DNA of 64,000 bases from Alphaproteobacteria bacterium (GTDB lineage: Bacteria; Pseudomonadota; Alphaproteobacteria; Ferrovibrionales; Ferrovibrionaceae), in contig JAFKFH010000005.1 in the NCBI GenBank assembly GCA_017307375.1, positions 310,001 to 374,000 on the forward strand, read 5' to 3'. The notes beneath the pieces were generated by a model, which was not told the DNA's origin, did not search any database, and saw nothing but the letters and a program-made list of their open reading frames with translations. The number at the start of each line of letters is the position of its first letter. Position 1 is the stretch's first letter. Below are positions 9,608-18,266 of this stretch, one piece after another. Made by a program: the position numbers and the translations under genes.

Positions 9608-10017
9608 TCGACATCGCGCTGACCGACGACCCGACGCGCGAGGAGTGGAACACGGTCCGCGCCGGGCTGGTCGCCTATAACGCCGACTATCTCGGACCGG
9701 ACGACTATCGCCAGCTCTGCCTGTTCGCGCGCGCGGACGGGCAGATCGTCGGCGGGCTGCTCGGCAATACCAATCGCCGCTGGCTCAGCGTCGAACTGTT
9801 CTGGGTCGATGCCCGGCACCGCCGGGGCGGGCTGGGCCGCGATCTGCTCGCCCGGGCCGAGGCGGAAGCCCGCGCCCGCGGCTGCATCGGCGCGACGCTC
9901 GGAACCTATGATTTCCAGGCGCGGCCGTTCTACGAGAAGCAGGGCTACGAAGTCTTCGGCACGTTGGAGCCCTACCCCAACGGCCATTGCAGCTACTACC
10001 TCAGGAAGATTTTCTGA
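9604..10017 (+). CDS. GNAT-family N-acetyltransferase
   Basis: This 137-residue acetyl-CoA-dependent acyltransferase shows the acetyl-CoA loop HRRGGLGRDLLARAEAEAR (residues about 66-84, the R/Q-x-x-G-x-G/A pattern) and a C-terminal FYEKQGYEVFGTLEPY strand-helix typical of GNAT motif B. The start overlaps the MaoC stop as ATGA. It is the last gene of the operon, and its last 17 bases overlap the end of the methyltransferase gene on the other strand. The acceptor is unknown. Confidence 0.9.
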   Translation: MIDIALTDDPTREEWNTVRAGLVAYNADYLGPDDYRQLCLFARADGQIVGGLLGNTNRRWLSVELFWVDARHRRGGLGRDLLARAEAEARARGCIGATLGTYDFQARPFYEKQGYEVFGTLEPYPNGHCSYYLRKIF

Positions 10018-11041
10018 AGGCGTAGAGCCGGCCGGCGACCGGCTTGCCGTCCTCGGTGCGCAGCGCGGTCGTCTCGGTCAAGGCGAGGTCGAAACCGGCG
10101 GCCGTGGCGGTGGCACGGACATAGCCGTCGCCATGGGCATAGCGGCCCGACGGGGTCAGGACGAAGCCGTCGGCCTCGGCCGCCTCGATCGACAGGCCGA
10201 ACAGACCGGCCGGGCACAGGGCGGCCCGGGTCACCGCGAACAGCGGCGCCAGGTCGCCGATATAGATCAGGACGTCGGTGGCAATCGCAAGGTCGTAGCG
10301 CTGCGGCCTGCCGGCCAGGGCCGCGACGATCTCGCCCTCGAACAAATCGTCGTAGAGCTTGCGGGCCCGCGCCTTGGCCAGCATCCCCGGCGACAGGTCG
10401 ATGCCGTCCAGCCGCGCGGCCAGGGTCCGGAACGCCCGGCCGGACAGACCGGTGCCGCAGCCGAGATCGACGATGTCGAGCCCGCCGCGCCCCGTCGGCA
10501 ACGCCCGGTCGACCAGCGCCCGCAACGCCTCGGGTGCGCGGTAGTCGAGCCAATGGCCCAGCGTGTCGTCGAAGGTGCGGGCGAAACGATCGAACAGGTC
10601 GCGGACATAGGCGTCCGAGCAGCGATCGGGGGCTTCCGCCCCACCCAGCGCGGCAATCGAATGGGCCAGTTCCCGGCGCTCGGGCGCGATTTCCAGCGCC
10701 CGGACATAGCAGGCGAGCGCCCGCTCGGGCGCCTTGAGCTCAAGATGCAGGCGCGCGAGCTGCACGAGGGCCGAGGCGGGATCGGGGCTGGCGGCAAGGC
10801 CACCCTCCAGCCGCGCGACCTCGGCCAGCAACTCGGCCGAGCGGCGCTGGGCCGCCGCGGCGGCGGCCAGCGGATCGGCCTTGACCGGTCCGATGCCGTC
10901 GAGCGAAACGGCGATCTCGCCCTGCCCGGCCTGGGCCAGCAGGAAGTCGGAAATCGCGGTGGCCCGGCCGGCGGCGCGGGGGGCCGGCGGGGCGGCAACG
11001 CCGCCCCGCTTGCCGAGCTTGCGCCGCTCGTGCCGGTTCAT
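10001..11041 (-). CDS. SAM-dependent methyltransferase with N-terminal TPR-like region
   Basis: The 346-residue product starts with a basic MNRHERRKLGKRGG tail, then an Ala-rich helical region with TPR-like pairs (about residues 75-130), then a class I Rossmann methyltransferase. The SAM motif VDLGCGTGLSG is followed by an acidic residue after the second strand (LDGIDLSPGM) and the DLAIATDVLIYIGDL segment. The layout is that of TPR-methyltransferases described as trans-aconitate/UbiE-like; the substrate is unknown. It starts five bases after the ettA stop, so the two probably share a transcript. Its 3' end overlaps the GNAT gene. Confidence 0.88.
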   Translation of the reverse strand: MNRHERRKLGKRGGVAAPPAPRAAGRATAISDFLLAQAGQGEIAVSLDGIGPVKADPLAAAAAAQRRSAELLAEVARLEGGLAASPDPASALVQLARLHLELKAPERALACYVRALEIAPERRELAHSIAALGGAEAPDRCSDAYVRDLFDRFARTFDDTLGHWLDYRAPEALRALVDRALPTGRGGLDIVDLGCGTGLSGRAFRTLAARLDGIDLSPGMLAKARARKLYDDLFEGEIVAALAGRPQRYDLAIATDVLIYIGDLAPLFAVTRAALCPAGLFGLSIEAAEADGFVLTPSGRYAHGDGYVRATATAAGFDLALTETTALRTEDGKPVAGRLYAFRKSS

Positions 11042-11046
11042 CGCGG

Positions 11047-12729
<1,683 letters not shown>

Positions 12730-12861
12730 CTGCCTCGGTCCTCGGATCTGTCGCGCTGTTCGGGAATCTGGGCCGCAGGTATGGCACAACCGCCCGCGCG
12801 CGGAAAGAGCGGCGTTGAGGACGCGCGCCGGAATAGAAAATTCTAAAAAATACTCATCCCA

Positions 12862-12888
12862 GGCGGGCGGCTTCCCCCGCCGCCCGCC
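12862..12888 (-). terminator. Possible terminator hairpin after the OmpW-like gene
   Basis: GGCGGGCGG pairs with CCGCCCGCC across a nine-base loop, directly beyond the OmpW-like stop on the minus strand. The T-rich stretch (ATTTTTT) follows only after nine bases, so it may be a weak or non-intrinsic terminator. Confidence 0.4.
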
Positions 12889-12909
12889 CGGCCGCCTCCC
12901 AGAAAACCG

Positions 12910-13569
12910 TCAGAAGCGGTAGCCGATACCGACGCCGACCAGCCAGGGGTCGATCTTGACGTCGTTGGCCTTCAGCGCGTTGGTCGAGACGTCGGTGCGC
13001 ACCCACAGCTTCTTGACGTCGACGTTGAACGACCAGTTGCCGCCCAGCGCCACGTCCATACCGAGCTGCAGCGCCGGCCCGAACGAATTCGAGTAGCTGG
13101 TGTTCTGCACCGCCGGGTTCGAGCCCGACTTCACGCCGTAGAACATCGTGTAGTTGATGCCGGCGCCGACATAGGGGCTGAAGCGCGCCTTCGGGAACGG
13201 ATGGAACTGCGCCGTCAGCGTCGGCGGCAGCAGCCAGACATGGCCCATGTCGATGCCGTTCGCCGTCTTCACGTCATGGCGCGTGGTGCCGAGGATGAGC
13301 TCGGCGGCGATCATGTCGGTGAAGAAGTAGCTGAAGTCGAGCTCGGGCACGAACGAGTTCGAGATGTCGCCGACCTTCAGGCCGGTCGCGGCGCCGCCCT
13401 GCGTCGTGATCGCCGTGTTGCTCGATTGCGGCAGCACGGCGACGCCGCGGCCGCGGACCAGGATGTCGCCCGCTTCCTTGGTCTTGAAATCCTGGGCTTG
13501 GGCGCCGGTGGCGCAGGCGAGGCCGAGGGCCAGCGCGATGCCGGCGGCAGATAGATGTCTTCCCAACAC
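12910..13569 (-). CDS. OmpW-family outer-membrane beta-barrel protein
   Basis: The 219-residue product has a Sec signal peptide (residues about 1-25, ending GAQAQ) and a barrel of about eight strands. It ends with the C-terminal YRF expected for outer-membrane insertion. Family features are the RGRGVAVLP opening strand, the VPELDFSYFFTDMIAAELILGTT region and the PYVGAGINYT strand. OmpW proteins are small porins for hydrophobic compounds, often responding to stress. I use the GTG start, with a GGAG site seven bases upstream. The gene stands alone: upstream is the SDR gene, downstream the ettA operon on the same strand. Confidence 0.9.
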   Translation of the reverse strand: MLGRHLSAAGIALALGLACATGAQAQDFKTKEAGDILVRGRGVAVLPQSSNTAITTQGGAATGLKVGDISNSFVPELDFSYFFTDMIAAELILGTTRHDVKTANGIDMGHVWLLPPTLTAQFHPFPKARFSPYVGAGINYTMFYGVKSGSNPAVQNTSYSNSFGPALQLGMDVALGGNWSFNVDVKKLWVRTDVSTNALKANDVKIDPWLVGVGIGYRF

Positions 13570-13678
13570 TTTCTCACTCCACGATTGGACGTCACCCTAT
13601 CAGGATGATCGTCCTATCGTGGCATGAAGAAGCCGGTTTGGCACCGAGGCGAGTTGTCGCGGGGCCAGGCAATCCGCC

Positions 13679-14380
13679 TCAGACCGACCGGGTCAGCCCG
13701 CCGTCGACGCGCAGGTTCTGCCCGGTGATGTAGCCGGCGCCGTCGGACACCAGGAAGGCCGCCGTGCGGGCGATCTCGTCGACCCGGCCATAGCGCTTCA
13801 TCGGAATGGCCTCGCGACGCTCGGCCTTCTCGGGCAGGCTGTCGATGAAGCCGGGCAACAGGTTGTTCATGCGGATGTTGGCGGCGGCATGCTGGTCGGC
13901 ATAGAGCTTGGCATAGGCGGCAAGCCCGGCCCGCATCACGCAGGAAATCGGGAAAGCGGGATCGGGCTCGAAGGCTGCATAGGTCGAGATGTTGACGAAG
14001 GCGCCGCCGCCCTGGGCGGTCATGATCGGGGTGCAGGCGCGGGCCAGCGTGATCACCGGGGTCAGCACGACATCGACGCCCTTGTGCCACTCGGCCGGGC
14101 CGAGGTCGAGCAGCGCGCCCTTCGGCGGATGGCCCGAGGAATTGATGACCGCGTCGATCCGCCCCCATTCGCGATGGACGGCCGCGACCATCGCCTCCAG
14201 CCCGGCGGGATCGTCGTTGGAGACGGTGAAGCCCAATCCGCCGAGGGCGCGGCCGAGTGCCTCGCCCTTGCCCGAGGCCGACGACACGGCGACGCGATAG
14301 CCAAGCTCGGCGAGGTGGCGGGCGATGGCTGCCCCCATGCCGCTGCCGGCGGCGGTGACGATGGCGGTCTTCTGGGTCAT
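13679..14380 (-). CDS. SDR-fold protein with degenerate Tyr/Lys active site
   Basis: The 233-residue product is a Rossmann-fold short-chain dehydrogenase family member. The nucleotide motif reads TAAGSGMG (family T-G-x-x-x-G-x-G, with the second Gly changed to Ala), NSSG replaces the usual NNAG, and the C-terminal GQNLRVDGGLTR is typical. In the catalytic helix, alignment back from IRMNNLLPGF places S-C-V-M-R where the family has Y-x-x-x-K, so both the Tyr and the Lys are missing. It probably binds NAD(P) but may not reduce ketones in the normal way. A start at 14380 matches family N-termini; the upstream frame belongs to the kinase gene's noise. Confidence 0.85.
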   Translation of the reverse strand: MTQKTAIVTAAGSGMGAAIARHLAELGYRVAVSSASGKGEALGRALGGLGFTVSNDDPAGLEAMVAAVHREWGRIDAVINSSGHPPKGALLDLGPAEWHKGVDVVLTPVITLARACTPIMTAQGGGAFVNISTYAAFEPDPAFPISCVMRAGLAAYAKLYADQHAAANIRMNNLLPGFIDSLPEKAERREAIPMKRYGRVDEIARTAAFLVSDGAGYITGQNLRVDGGLTRSV

Positions 14381-14426
14381 GGTCGTCCTCAATGCTTGAG
14401 ATCTCGCCGGGGATATGGCGAAAAGA

Positions 14427-16856
14427 TCAGCTGCGGGCAAGCCCCGGGGGATCGGTGAGCGCCGCGCGCACCGCCCGCGCCAGCATGTCGAAGGACAGCG
14501 GCTTGTCCAGGATCCGGGGTGCCGGGCCGGGCACGTCGTTCCAGTCCAGCCGGTCGGCGAAGAAGCCGGAGGCGAGCAGGATCGGCAAGCCGGGATGACG
14601 CTTGCGGGCGGCACGTGCCAGGGCAATGCCGTCGACCGGGGGCGGCATCGTGATGTCGGTGATCAGCAGGTCGACCGCCAGCCCGTCCTCGAGCAGCGCC
14701 AGCGCCTCGGCCCCGCCCGGTGCCGAGATCACACGATAGCCGAGCAGTTCGAGCTGGCGGGAAGACGTGCCGAGAAGATCGGGTTCGTCGTCGACCAGCA
14801 GGATGGTTTCCGACCCGCCCGGCAGTTCGGCCGCCGCCGGCGCCAGCCGATCGGGCAGGATTTCCTCGGTCACCGGCAGGTAGAGCAGGAACTCGGACCC
14901 GCGCCCGGGCGTCGAGCGCGCCTTGACCGCCCCATCGGCGGAACGCACGAAGGCCTGCACCTGCGAAAGACCCAGCCCGGTGCCGCGGCCATGCTCCTTG
15001 GTGGTGAAGTATGGATCGAACACACGCTCCAGCACATCCGGTGCCATGCCCGTCCCGCTGTCACGCACGGAAATAATGACATGCGGGTGCGGCGCCGACT
15101 GTTCGAGCCCCGGCGCCTCGTCCGCGGCAACCGGGCGCCGCCGGGTGGCGATCACGAGCTTGCCGCCCGACGGCATGGCATCCCGGGCATTGAGCGCAAG
15201 ATTCATCAGCGCGTCCTGCAGCCCGCCCGGATCGATGCGGGAAACGCAGGGCCGCGCATCGAGATCGAGGACCAGCGAGATCGACGCCGGCAAGGCTGGC
15301 TTGATCAGATCGCGCATCGCGGAAATTACGGCGTTGACGTCGGTCACCTCGCGCTGCTCGGGATGCGGACGCGAAAAACCGAGCAGCTTGGCCGTCAGGT
15401 CGGCGCCACGCAGCGCCGCACTCAACGCGGCCTCGATCCGGCCCGAGAGGGTCGGGTCGCGCGCCACCGACTTCTCGATCAGTTCGAGATTGCCGATGAC
15501 GATGCCGAGCAGGTTGTTGAAATCGTGGGCGACGCCGCCGGACAGCAGGCCGATCGCCTCGAGCCGCCGGCCGCGCTGCACCGCTGCCTCGCCGTTCTTC
15601 CGGTCGGTGATGTCGCCGGCGATACCCTCGACCTCGACGATCGTGCCGTCCGGCCCGGCTACGCCCTTGCCGCGGACCAGCAGCCAGCGCATCGAACCGT
15701 CGGGCTGCAGCACCTGATGCTCGACGATGCGTTCATCGGCGCCCCAATGCGCCCGTCCGAGCGGCACGATGTCGAGATCGGGCTGCCCGGCAAAGGCTGC
15801 CCGCAGATCGCCGCGCAGGCGTGCGCGGGTCGCCGGCTCCTCGCCGCTTGCCGGGCCGAGAATATCGAGCGTCGCGGTTTTCGGGTCGTAGCGCCAGACC
15901 AGTTCGTCCAGCGCGCCGATGACGGCGGCAAGCTGATCCTTGGCGCGCCGCTCGCCTTCGCGCAATCTCGCCGCGCGCCGCTCGGTCAGCCACAGCCACC
16001 AGCCCAGGCTGAGGACGACGAGCGATCGGATCAGCGCGAAGCCAAGGACACGCTGCATCATGCCGCCCCAGCGCTCGCCCAGCAGCGTCTGGCGCGAGGT
16101 CGTCACCACGATCCTGGCGGGGAAACCGGGCACCGTTTCGGTCGAGCGCATCAGGTCTTCATCGGCATCCGGTCCGGACTGGCGCGGATACCCGCGACCG
16201 TCGTCCGGGGCCAGGGCCACCAGGTAGCCGTCGTCGCGCCACAGGGCTATGCTGCGGCCGGGCCCGAGCAGCAGCTTGGCATAGATGTCGGTGAACAGCG
16301 TTATCGGCATCACCGCGATGACCACACCGCCGAAGCTGCCATCGGCGTCGATCAGGCGGCGCGACAATCCGAATCCCGGCGCCTCGGCCATGCCGACCAG
16401 CCGCAGCGGCGAGGCTGCCGCAAGCAGGCTCTGCCCGTCATCGTCGGTCGCCGGCCCGTCGAAGATCCTGATCCCGGCAAAGCTGACGGGCGGGGGCGCC
16501 AAAGTCCGCGACGACCAGCGTGCGACGCCATTGCGATCGGTGACGACGATGCTTGCGACCCCCGGCTCGGATTCGGCACGGCGGGCAAGCAGGTCGTGAA
16601 TGCGCAGGTCGCGCCGCGGCAATGCGGGATCGAGCACGGCGATGTCGCGCGCCACTGTCCGCAGCATCTGGTCGATCTGGTTGAGCGTCTGGGCGGCCTG
16701 CAGGGCCAGGGTCGAGGCGATGGCGCGATCCCGCACCGCAGCCTCGTTGACGATCTCGCGCCGCTCGTTGCGCAGATCGTTGATGGCGATGCCCCAGATC
16801 CCCACGACCAGCAAGACGACAAGAATGGCCACCTGGGTGGCACGTGACTGCAGCAT
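14427..16856 (-). CDS. Hybrid sensor histidine kinase (periplasmic sensor, PAS, HisKA, HATPase, REC)
   Basis: This 809-residue inner-membrane sensor kinase has an N-terminal helix (about residues 8-28), a periplasmic sensor region that looks like dCache (about 35-265), a second helix (about 271-290), a PAS domain (about 310-420), HisKA with GGVAHDFNN and phosphorylatable His444, an HATPase domain (N box LALNARDAM at about 553-561, DSGTGM, GRGTGLGL) and a C-terminal receiver with phospho-acceptor Asp734. It belongs to the group in which the H box reads GGVAHDFNNLL. It is divergent from the orphan TRAP-type binding protein at 16950, 93 bases away, which could present ligand to its periplasmic domain. 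No separate response regulator is adjacent. Confidence 0.92.
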   Translation of the reverse strand: MLQSRATQVAILVVLLVVGIWGIAINDLRNERREIVNEAAVRDRAIASTLALQAAQTLNQIDQMLRTVARDIAVLDPALPRRDLRIHDLLARRAESEPGVASIVVTDRNGVARWSSRTLAPPPVSFAGIRIFDGPATDDDGQSLLAAASPLRLVGMAEAPGFGLSRRLIDADGSFGGVVIAVMPITLFTDIYAKLLLGPGRSIALWRDDGYLVALAPDDGRGYPRQSGPDADEDLMRSTETVPGFPARIVVTTSRQTLLGERWGGMMQRVLGFALIRSLVVLSLGWWLWLTERRAARLREGERRAKDQLAAVIGALDELVWRYDPKTATLDILGPASGEEPATRARLRGDLRAAFAGQPDLDIVPLGRAHWGADERIVEHQVLQPDGSMRWLLVRGKGVAGPDGTIVEVEGIAGDITDRKNGEAAVQRGRRLEAIGLLSGGVAHDFNNLLGIVIGNLELIEKSVARDPTLSGRIEAALSAALRGADLTAKLLGFSRPHPEQREVTDVNAVISAMRDLIKPALPASISLVLDLDARPCVSRIDPGGLQDALMNLALNARDAMPSGGKLVIATRRRPVAADEAPGLEQSAPHPHVIISVRDSGTGMAPDVLERVFDPYFTTKEHGRGTGLGLSQVQAFVRSADGAVKARSTPGRGSEFLLYLPVTEEILPDRLAPAAAELPGGSETILLVDDEPDLLGTSSRQLELLGYRVISAPGGAEALALLEDGLAVDLLITDITMPPPVDGIALARAARKRHPGLPILLASGFFADRLDWNDVPGPAPRILDKPLSFDMLARAVRAALTDPPGLARS

Positions 16857-16949
16857 GCCGGCCGCCCTGGCTCCCCTGTCGCCGTCCCGTAGAGATTGTT
16901 ATGCTACCACGCAGCGAAATTCGACGCGGATGGTTTCTTGCACGGAAGA

Positions 16950-17924
16950 ATGACAAATCTGCGCCGTGGCTTCCTGGCACTGGCTGTCGCCGGGCTGCTG
17001 GCCGCCGGCGGCCCCCAAGCCGTCGCCCAGCCGCTGCGGCTGGCCCATCAGTTCCGCGAGGCCAGCTCGGCCGGTCGGGTGGCCAACGAATTGGCGGCGG
17101 GGCTCGCCGACGAAGGATTGACCATCAAGGTCTTTCCCAACGGACGGTTCGGCGATGCGCCCGCCAATCTGCGCCAGATCGCGACCGACGAACTCGACCT
17201 GACGATCGGCGGCTCGCTTGCGATCGGCTATCTGGCACCTGAGTACCGCAGCCTGCTGATCCCCTTCCTGTTCGATCGGCCCGACGAGATGCTTGCCGTC
17301 GCCGAGGGGCCGATCGGCCGCGAGATGACCGCCGGTTGGCCCGATCGCTTCAATCTGGTGGTCCTCGGCTGGTTCTATTCCAGCCCCCGGGTGATCGCCG
17401 CGGTGCGTCCGATCAGAAGCCCGGACGATCTGAAGGGGCTGAAGCTGCGTGTCGGCGGCGACGACGCCTGGATCAATTTCTTCGCCCGGGCGGGTGCTCA
17501 GGTCGCGGTCCGATTGCCTTTGGAAATCGAGGCGGCGGTGCGGGCCGGCGTGATCGAGGCGGCGGAACTGCCGGTGGAGGCGCTCCTCAACAATGCCTTT
17601 GCCCAAGCCTTTCAGGCCGTGGCCTGGACTGCCCATCATTACGAAACGATGTTCATCGGTATCTCGGCCAGCCGGCTTGCCGGATTGTCCGCAGCCCAGC
17701 GCCAGGCACTGGAGGGTCGGGCGGCAGCGATCGCGCGGTCGGCGACCCGGCGGGGTCTCGACGCCGATGCCGGCCTGGCCCAGCGAGTCGCTGGGAACGG
17801 GCTCGCCGTCAACGCGTTCGATCCGGCTGCACTGCGTCCCGAGATACCCAAGGTCGCCGAGGGCTTGTCGGGCCCGCGCGGTACCGACCTGATCGCCCGT
17901 GTCCGGGCCCAGTTCGGCCGTTGA
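16950..17924 (+). CDS. Orphan TRAP-type substrate-binding protein (DctP family)
   Basis: The 324-residue product has a Sec signal peptide (MTNLRRGFLALAVAGLLAAGG) and a DctP-type receptor fold. Family segments are RIPFLFDRPDEMLAV-like (LIPFLFDRPDEML here), the DDLKGLKLRVGG block with its conserved Arg that binds carboxylates, and an E-x-x-x-R-AGVIEAAELPVE block. No permease gene is adjacent. It sits between two hybrid kinase genes, divergent from the first, so it may act as a periplasmic co-sensor rather than a transport receptor; that is inference. The ATG at 16950 gives a clean signal peptide; an earlier ATG at 16896 would put 18 charged residues in front. Confidence 0.87.
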   Translation: MTNLRRGFLALAVAGLLAAGGPQAVAQPLRLAHQFREASSAGRVANELAAGLADEGLTIKVFPNGRFGDAPANLRQIATDELDLTIGGSLAIGYLAPEYRSLLIPFLFDRPDEMLAVAEGPIGREMTAGWPDRFNLVVLGWFYSSPRVIAAVRPIRSPDDLKGLKLRVGGDDAWINFFARAGAQVAVRLPLEIEAAVRAGVIEAAELPVEALLNNAFAQAFQAVAWTAHHYETMFIGISASRLAGLSAAQRQALEGRAAAIARSATRRGLDADAGLAQRVAGNGLAVNAFDPAALRPEIPKVAEGLSGPRGTDLIARVRAQFGR

Positions 17925-17951
17925 GTTCTTCACCCCAACCCAGGATCCGTC

Positions 17952-18263
17952 ATGCGTCGCTTTGCCCTTGTCCTTCTCGCCGCGATCGCCGTCAGCCCCG
18001 CCGCCCGGGCCAGCAACATTCCAGACTCTTACTGGGCCGAGCCGTTGCCGACGGCGATGTATGCCGCAACGATCCGCGACATCCAATCGAAGTTGAAGGA
18101 ACTGAATTGCTACCGCGGCGCGATCGACGGCATCGCCGGCCGTGGCACCACCGGGGGGATCAAGGCGTGGCAGAAGGCCAACAACGCGCCGCAGAACGGA
18201 ATCGTCAGCGAACCGCTGATGCAGTCGCTGCTGAACGCCCAGTCGGTGCCCTGCAGGCGCTGA
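17952..18263 (+). CDS. Small periplasmic peptidoglycan-binding domain protein
   Basis: The 103-residue product has a signal peptide (residues about 1-20, ending ARA) and one PG_binding_1 domain (about 40-95): IRDIQSKLKELNCYRGAIDG followed by the GTTGGIKAWQKANN helix. Two Cys residues, in NCY and near the C-terminus (PCRR), could form a disulphide. Such small exported proteins bind cell-wall peptides; a catalytic domain is absent. It starts 27 bases after the binding-protein gene on the same strand, so they are probably co-transcribed, and ends three bases from the stop of the convergent kinase gene. Confidence 0.8.
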   Translation: MRRFALVLLAAIAVSPAARASNIPDSYWAEPLPTAMYAATIRDIQSKLKELNCYRGAIDGIAGRGTTGGIKAWQKANNAPQNGIVSEPLMQSLLNAQSVPCRR

Positions 18264-18266
18264 CCC

